Shown: positions 60,603 through 64,000 of the stretch, one piece after another
Layout: each line of letters begins with the position of its first letter
Numbering within the stretch: the stretch's first letter is position 1
Assembly (NCBI GenBank): GCA_012862575.1
Contig: BLSF01000026.1
Coordinates: 138,657 to 202,656, forward strand
Origin: Parietichytrium sp. I65-24A
Lineage: Eukaryota > Sar > Bigyra > Thraustochytrida > Thraustochytriidae
Length of the DNA stretch: 64,000 nt
Reading direction: 5' to 3'
Position numbers and translations under genes: made by a program
The notes under the pieces: model-generated
What the model saw: only the letters and a program-made list of their open reading frames with translations
Told to the model about the DNA's origin: nothing
The model's database searches: none

Positions 60603-63131
60603 TTAATTGGGAAGGTTGACGCCCAATTTCTTGGCAAGCTGAAGAATGCGGTCCATTTCCTCGTTGGAGCCACACACCTCACATGCCCACAACAGCCTTG
60701 CCAGGGTAAGACCAAGAGGTTTGAGTTTAATGGCTCGATAGTTGAATGTATGCGCAGATATGTTTGCGACAGCCTCTGAGATGCCAAGTTTGACCTGGTA
60801 CATCTCGTCATCTGTGAGATTTTCCGGTCTATACTCTGTGAGGGGAAACACGAAGGACTGTGACAACAAATCCAAGCTCAGGCCGTTGGGGTGGACGGCA
60901 TGCGACTGCAGCTCCGCGAACACTTTGACCACATTCTTTGGCTGGCGCCGGTCCAGCCAGTATTTCATTTCACTGTTGAAAATACTCGTGGTTTTGGGCA
61001 AACCTTCGTCAGAAATTAACTGTTGTGCTCCAGCAAAGTCGCCGACCTCAAAATAGAGGCGTGTCATTCTCTCAAACAGATTCTGCTTGAAAGCTTCGTC
61101 CGCGCTTTCCTTGAGCTCACTATATAGCGAGCGAATGAAACTCATGGGTACAGGGCCGGCGCTCGAGCGGTTCAAGTACGCGGTCAGAAGCGCGCTTTTC
61201 ACCACCGGGGACTTTAGCTGCTCGGGATAGTTTGTCGAGATCCAGTCGCCTATCCCATCAAGCAGCTCTGTGTGTTGGTGTGCTTTGATGAGAAGTACGA
61301 GCTGCGCCTGCGAAAGAAGTGGCGGCGGCGAGGCCCGGATCTCTGAGAGCAGTGACTCCATTTCCGACTGCGCCAGCGGCATCGCTGATGCATAGGCGAA
61401 GGCGAGTTCAGGAACCAGAGATTGTCGGACGCTTTCTGGGGCCGTTTCCGTTCCGCCCACAGCCGTCGCAAGCCGCAGATCTACCATCATCATTTTATCA
61501 ATCTCTTTCAAGTGGTGGTACAACTTGGCCTTTTCCTCGGGCTTTGTGCGCCACGAGGCGATGTTTTGCATTGAACGAATAGTCCACACATACGATGTCT
61601 TGGCCCGCGAGGCCATTTTGTCTCTTTCCTCCTGGTCCAGTTGGCCAGAAAGCACGAGCTGTTGCTCGTGGTGGAAGAGGTCGACGCATAGCTGGAAGGC
61701 AAGCTCAAAATCCGAGTCCTTCATGCATCTGTCCAGCACGGGGCCAACAAACTGCCACGCCCCAGACTTGGCCGGTTGGCGGCGTAGGAAGCGGAACATG
61801 GTTCTGGCCTTGACGCCGCACTTATCCATGTTGCGCAGCACCGCCTGCAGCTCCGTCTCGGTGAGCGCGCGAGGCACATTCGGGTGTTTGCCTACGTGTA
61901 CGAGGAGGAATCTATAGTACAGAATGGACCACACGCTCTCCAGCAGCACCCTCGCGTGCCGCTCTTTCACCTGCCTCCTCACAGCTTCCAGCGGAATAAA
62001 GTACTCGTCCGCCGCTCTCTCCTGCGCCTGCGGAGCCACCGGAAACTTGGGTCCTTCATCGTCGTTCTCACTCAAATCTGCGATCTTGCCGTTCTTCCCA
62101 ACATTCGCCTTCTTGTGCGAAGACGCCAACTCCTTGGCCATGGCCCGTCCAGCCTGCGTGGAGAGTCCATGGAACGCTTCCATCGCCGTGGCCAGCATCT
62201 CCGTGCCGACGCCGAGCTCATGCTTCACTCTGTGTCGCAGCACCTGCGCCACGAGCCGAGCGTCGCCCGAGCTAGCCGCAGCGCGCAACACCCTGTCCCA
62301 CACCCTTCCCAGTACGGTGTCTGCTGCGTCGCCCAGCTCAGCCCGCCGCGATGACACCTGCGCTGCGGCGCCGCACAGCCTTCGCAGTCGGCACTCACCG
62401 GACAGAGCGCTGCTCAGACGGTCGAACCGCTCCACATAGTCTCCCACGCGGGGCTTACCATTACCATTGCCATTGCCACTGCCACTGCCGTCGCCATTGC
62501 CGGAACGTTCGCCAGTCGTCCATGGCGTCCATGGTGTCGATGGTGTCGATGGCGTCAATCGAGTCGACCCGTTCGCGGAACGCAACGCCATTGAGGCCAT
62601 TGAGGCCATTGAGGCCATTGAGTGAGCGCCCTTTGCTGCCGATGATCTCCTCGCTGATAGGCCGGCATGTTCTCCGTGTTCTCCGTGTTCTCCGTGCTCT
62701 CCATGGCGCAGCTGGCATGAGTGGTGTCGCAGTGGATGTACATGGTCGGCGCTGTTTGTGCGGTTGTTGCTTTGGAGAATCTGCGACGAAAGGCTCGACT
62801 TGAACGCCGCAACGTCACTGTGCCTGTGACTAGATTCGCACTCGGACGTCGCGCCCGTCGCTCGCGGGGACGGGTACCCGCCGCTGGATTCGCACCGAGA
62901 CTTTCGGCTCAACGTGCGCAGTTTTTCACGAAATGCTCGCCACGCAGCGTCCACGGGCACCTTTGGGTCCGAAGCGAACGCCGCGAACGATGGGACAACC
63001 ACGCCGAGCGGGGCGGCTGTGCTTGCGGTCGTGCTTGTTTTTGTGCTTGTTTTTGTGATTGTGCCGATTTCGGCGGTGGTCCGCGCCGCGCACAGCGACG
63101 AGAGCGCGCGCGGACGCACTGGCATCGGCAT
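60603..63131 (-). CDS. Mitochondrial pentatricopeptide-repeat-like protein
   Basis: 842 residues from ATG 63131, although the frame continues upstream to a TTG. The N-terminus is Arg/Thr/Ala-rich like a presequence. Residues about 130-230 carry low-complexity repeats (EHG, MAS, GNG units) encoded by short tandem DNA repeats. The C-terminal half is all helical; the segment IFNSEMKYWLDRRQPKNVVK is a recognisable PPR unit, with at least two more degenerate units around it. PPR proteins bind organellar RNA and act in processing or translation; the number of true repeats cannot be settled by eye. Confidence 0.72.
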   Translation of the reverse strand: MPMPVRPRALSSLCAARTTAEIGTITKTSTKTSTTASTAAPLGVVVPSFAAFASDPKVPVDAAWRAFREKLRTLSRKSRCESSGGYPSPRATGATSECESSHRHSDVAAFKSSLSSQILQSNNRTNSADHVHPLRHHSCQLRHGEHGEHGEHGEHAGLSARRSSAAKGAHSMASMASMASMALRSANGSTRLTPSTPSTPWTPWTTGERSGNGDGSGSGNGNGNGKPRVGDYVERFDRLSSALSGECRLRRLCGAAAQVSSRRAELGDAADTVLGRVWDRVLRAAASSGDARLVAQVLRHRVKHELGVGTEMLATAMEAFHGLSTQAGRAMAKELASSHKKANVGKNGKIADLSENDDEGPKFPVAPQAQERAADEYFIPLEAVRRQVKERHARVLLESVWSILYYRFLLVHVGKHPNVPRALTETELQAVLRNMDKCGVKARTMFRFLRRQPAKSGAWQFVGPVLDRCMKDSDFELAFQLCVDLFHHEQQLVLSGQLDQEERDKMASRAKTSYVWTIRSMQNIASWRTKPEEKAKLYHHLKEIDKMMMVDLRLATAVGGTETAPESVRQSLVPELAFAYASAMPLAQSEMESLLSEIRASPPPLLSQAQLVLLIKAHQHTELLDGIGDWISTNYPEQLKSPVVKSALLTAYLNRSSAGPVPMSFIRSLYSELKESADEAFKQNLFERMTRLYFEVGDFAGAQQLISDEGLPKTTSIFNSEMKYWLDRRQPKNVVKVFAELQSHAVHPNGLSLDLLSQSFVFPLTEYRPENLTDDEMYQVKLGISEAVANISAHTFNYRAIKLKPLGLTLARLLWACEVCGSNEEMDRILQLAKKLGVNLPN
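62586..62705. repeat. Nonamer coding repeats in the PPR-like gene
   Basis: Four copies of GCCATTGAG (with one extra partial) at about 62588-62622 and four of CTCCGTGTT-like units at about 62669-62703 encode the Ser-Met-Ala and Glu-His-Gly runs. Confidence 0.8.
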
Positions 63132-64000
63132 GTGGAGAGCCGCCAAGATGTAAGATGTCGCAACGAACTTGCAGTGCGCTAGTGCGCTAGTGCGCGGACA
63201 CCGTTACACAGCGTGTCCGCGTACACTGAAGCGTACGTACCGTACTCGAGGACAGCGATAAAAGTGCGATAAAGTGCGACACTACGCTTCTGAAGCTCTT
63301 GAATGGGAGAATCGATAGATTTCATACTATTTATAGACATGTCAATTTGATAAACGCCAAGAATGAATGATTGAATGAATGAATGAATGAATGTATATAT
63401 CACTGTCAAATAAACAAGCAAGCAAACAAACGAGCAGAACAAAGCGAAACAAAAATAAATCTCAGCGGCTTGCGTTCGATACCAACTCTTTCTTGCGCGA
63501 CAAGAGATACATCGCGAGGCTCTATAACTAGGAGCTAGAGGACGACTGCAAGCTTCGGTCTGACCGCCGGTTCCAAATATGCAAAGAGAGTGAGAACCCG
63601 CCTCTGCGTAGTCCGGTCTGGCCGGGGGACCGGTTCCAAAGTTGCAAAGAGCGTGAGGGCCTCGTCGTCGTTGGAATGGGTTGTAGTATGTAACGATGCT
63701 TTCATAAGGAGCTTTGGTTCTCACATGATTGAGAATGATCCTCTCTTCAAGAGTATTGTCTTGTATTTTATGTCGTGTGTTTTGATCAAGACGATTGCAT
63801 CCAAAGAAAACAAACAGATAAACAAACAAATGAAAACTGAGGGACGTTTTACGAGGCGATTCTCAGAGACGAGCAAGCGGAAGCCATAGGAGTTTGATAT
63901 CAAAACTTAAACTGATCTATCCTATAGTTCTTAGTAGCCTTAGTTGGACGTTTCTTGGCTGGAAGGGGAACTTTCCCGGAACTCTTTTGTGCTACTTCTA
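63132..64000. other. Right-edge intergenic region
   Basis: No gene recognised. A GAAT tetramer repeat lies at about 63362-63394 and GGTTCCAAA(A/T)-(A/T)GCAAAGAG repeats at 63570-63590 and 63630-63652, forming an imperfect 60-bp duplication. Confidence 0.45.

Noticed and set aside
1-64000. tRNA, rRNA, CRISPR or intact transposon
   Set aside because: Reading for T-loop boxes, rRNA cores, regularly spaced repeats with unique spacers, and transposase or reverse-transcriptase motifs gave nothing convincing; a tRNAscan or Infernal run would be decisive.

Overview
The window is nuclear DNA of a unicellular eukaryote with compact, intron-poor genes. The evidence is GT-AG introns, mitochondrial presequences (on mS29 and HSP60), a cytosolic ribosomal protein (uL18/RPL5), a PDK1-type kinase, a CEP350-like centrosomal protein and a FANCM-type DNA repair helicase. 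A CEP350-like protein suggests an organism that builds centrioles or flagella at some stage. Intron poverty, mid-range GC, gene content and short tandem repeats between genes would fit a stramenopile protist such as a thraustochytrid, but that placement is inference and nothing in the window proves it.

Layout. 1-5583 (-): FANCM-like helicase that continues past the left edge and carries a Tudor-like domain and a PHD/extended-PHD pair. 6869-8321 (+): mitoribosomal GTPase-like protein mS29/DAP3, two exons. 8684-9508 (-): pirin/YhhW-type cupin. 10271-11097: two 413-bp copies of one sequence on either side of a single N, probably an assembly joint. 11205-11906 (-): DUF4188 (af470-like) protein. 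14020-15005 (+): alkaline ceramidase, two exons. 15202-22797 (-): 2,531-residue CEP350-like protein in one exon. 24776-25825 (+): Yvh1-type zinc-binding protein without a phosphatase domain. 26438-27782 (-): RPL5, two exons. 30791-31813 (+): thioredoxin-reductase-like flavoprotein. 32246-33580 (-): secreted or membrane cupredoxin-DUF305 fusion. 38107-39159 (+): membrane-anchored PHM-type copper monooxygenase. 39470-40186 (-): multi-pass membrane protein. 40885-42690 (-): PDK1-like kinase. 44750-45048 (-): short coiled-coil (SCOC-like) gene, two exons. 45956-48898 (+): unrecognised protein with four related modules. 49238-51296 (-): mitochondrial HSP60, two exons. 53437-54669 (-): secreted PLC-like phosphodiesterase. 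56462-59698 (+): unrecognised coiled-coil protein. 60603-63131 (-): mitochondrial PPR-like protein.

The genes are not in operons and most neighbours are functionally unrelated. Themes that recur are mitochondrial translation and protein folding (mS29, PPR-like, HSP60), copper or redox chemistry (cupredoxin-DUF305, PHM, thioredoxin-reductase-like), lipid signalling (ceramidase, PLC-like, PDK1) and the centrosome or cytoskeleton (CEP350-like, the 1,078-residue coiled-coil protein). The two genes expected to be most highly expressed, RPL5 and HSP60, share a layout: one long intron near the start codon and similar base-skewed tracts upstream.

The most interesting items are the FANCM helicase joined to a chromatin-reader cassette, the cupredoxin-DUF305 membrane protein, the phosphatase-less Yvh1, and the four-module protein of unknown family. 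Long intergenic stretches (for example 33581-38106) hold microsatellites, a recurring TGACTGTGA-like word, heptamer tandem repeats and small duplications, but no gene I can defend. No tRNA, rRNA, CRISPR array or intact transposon was recognised.
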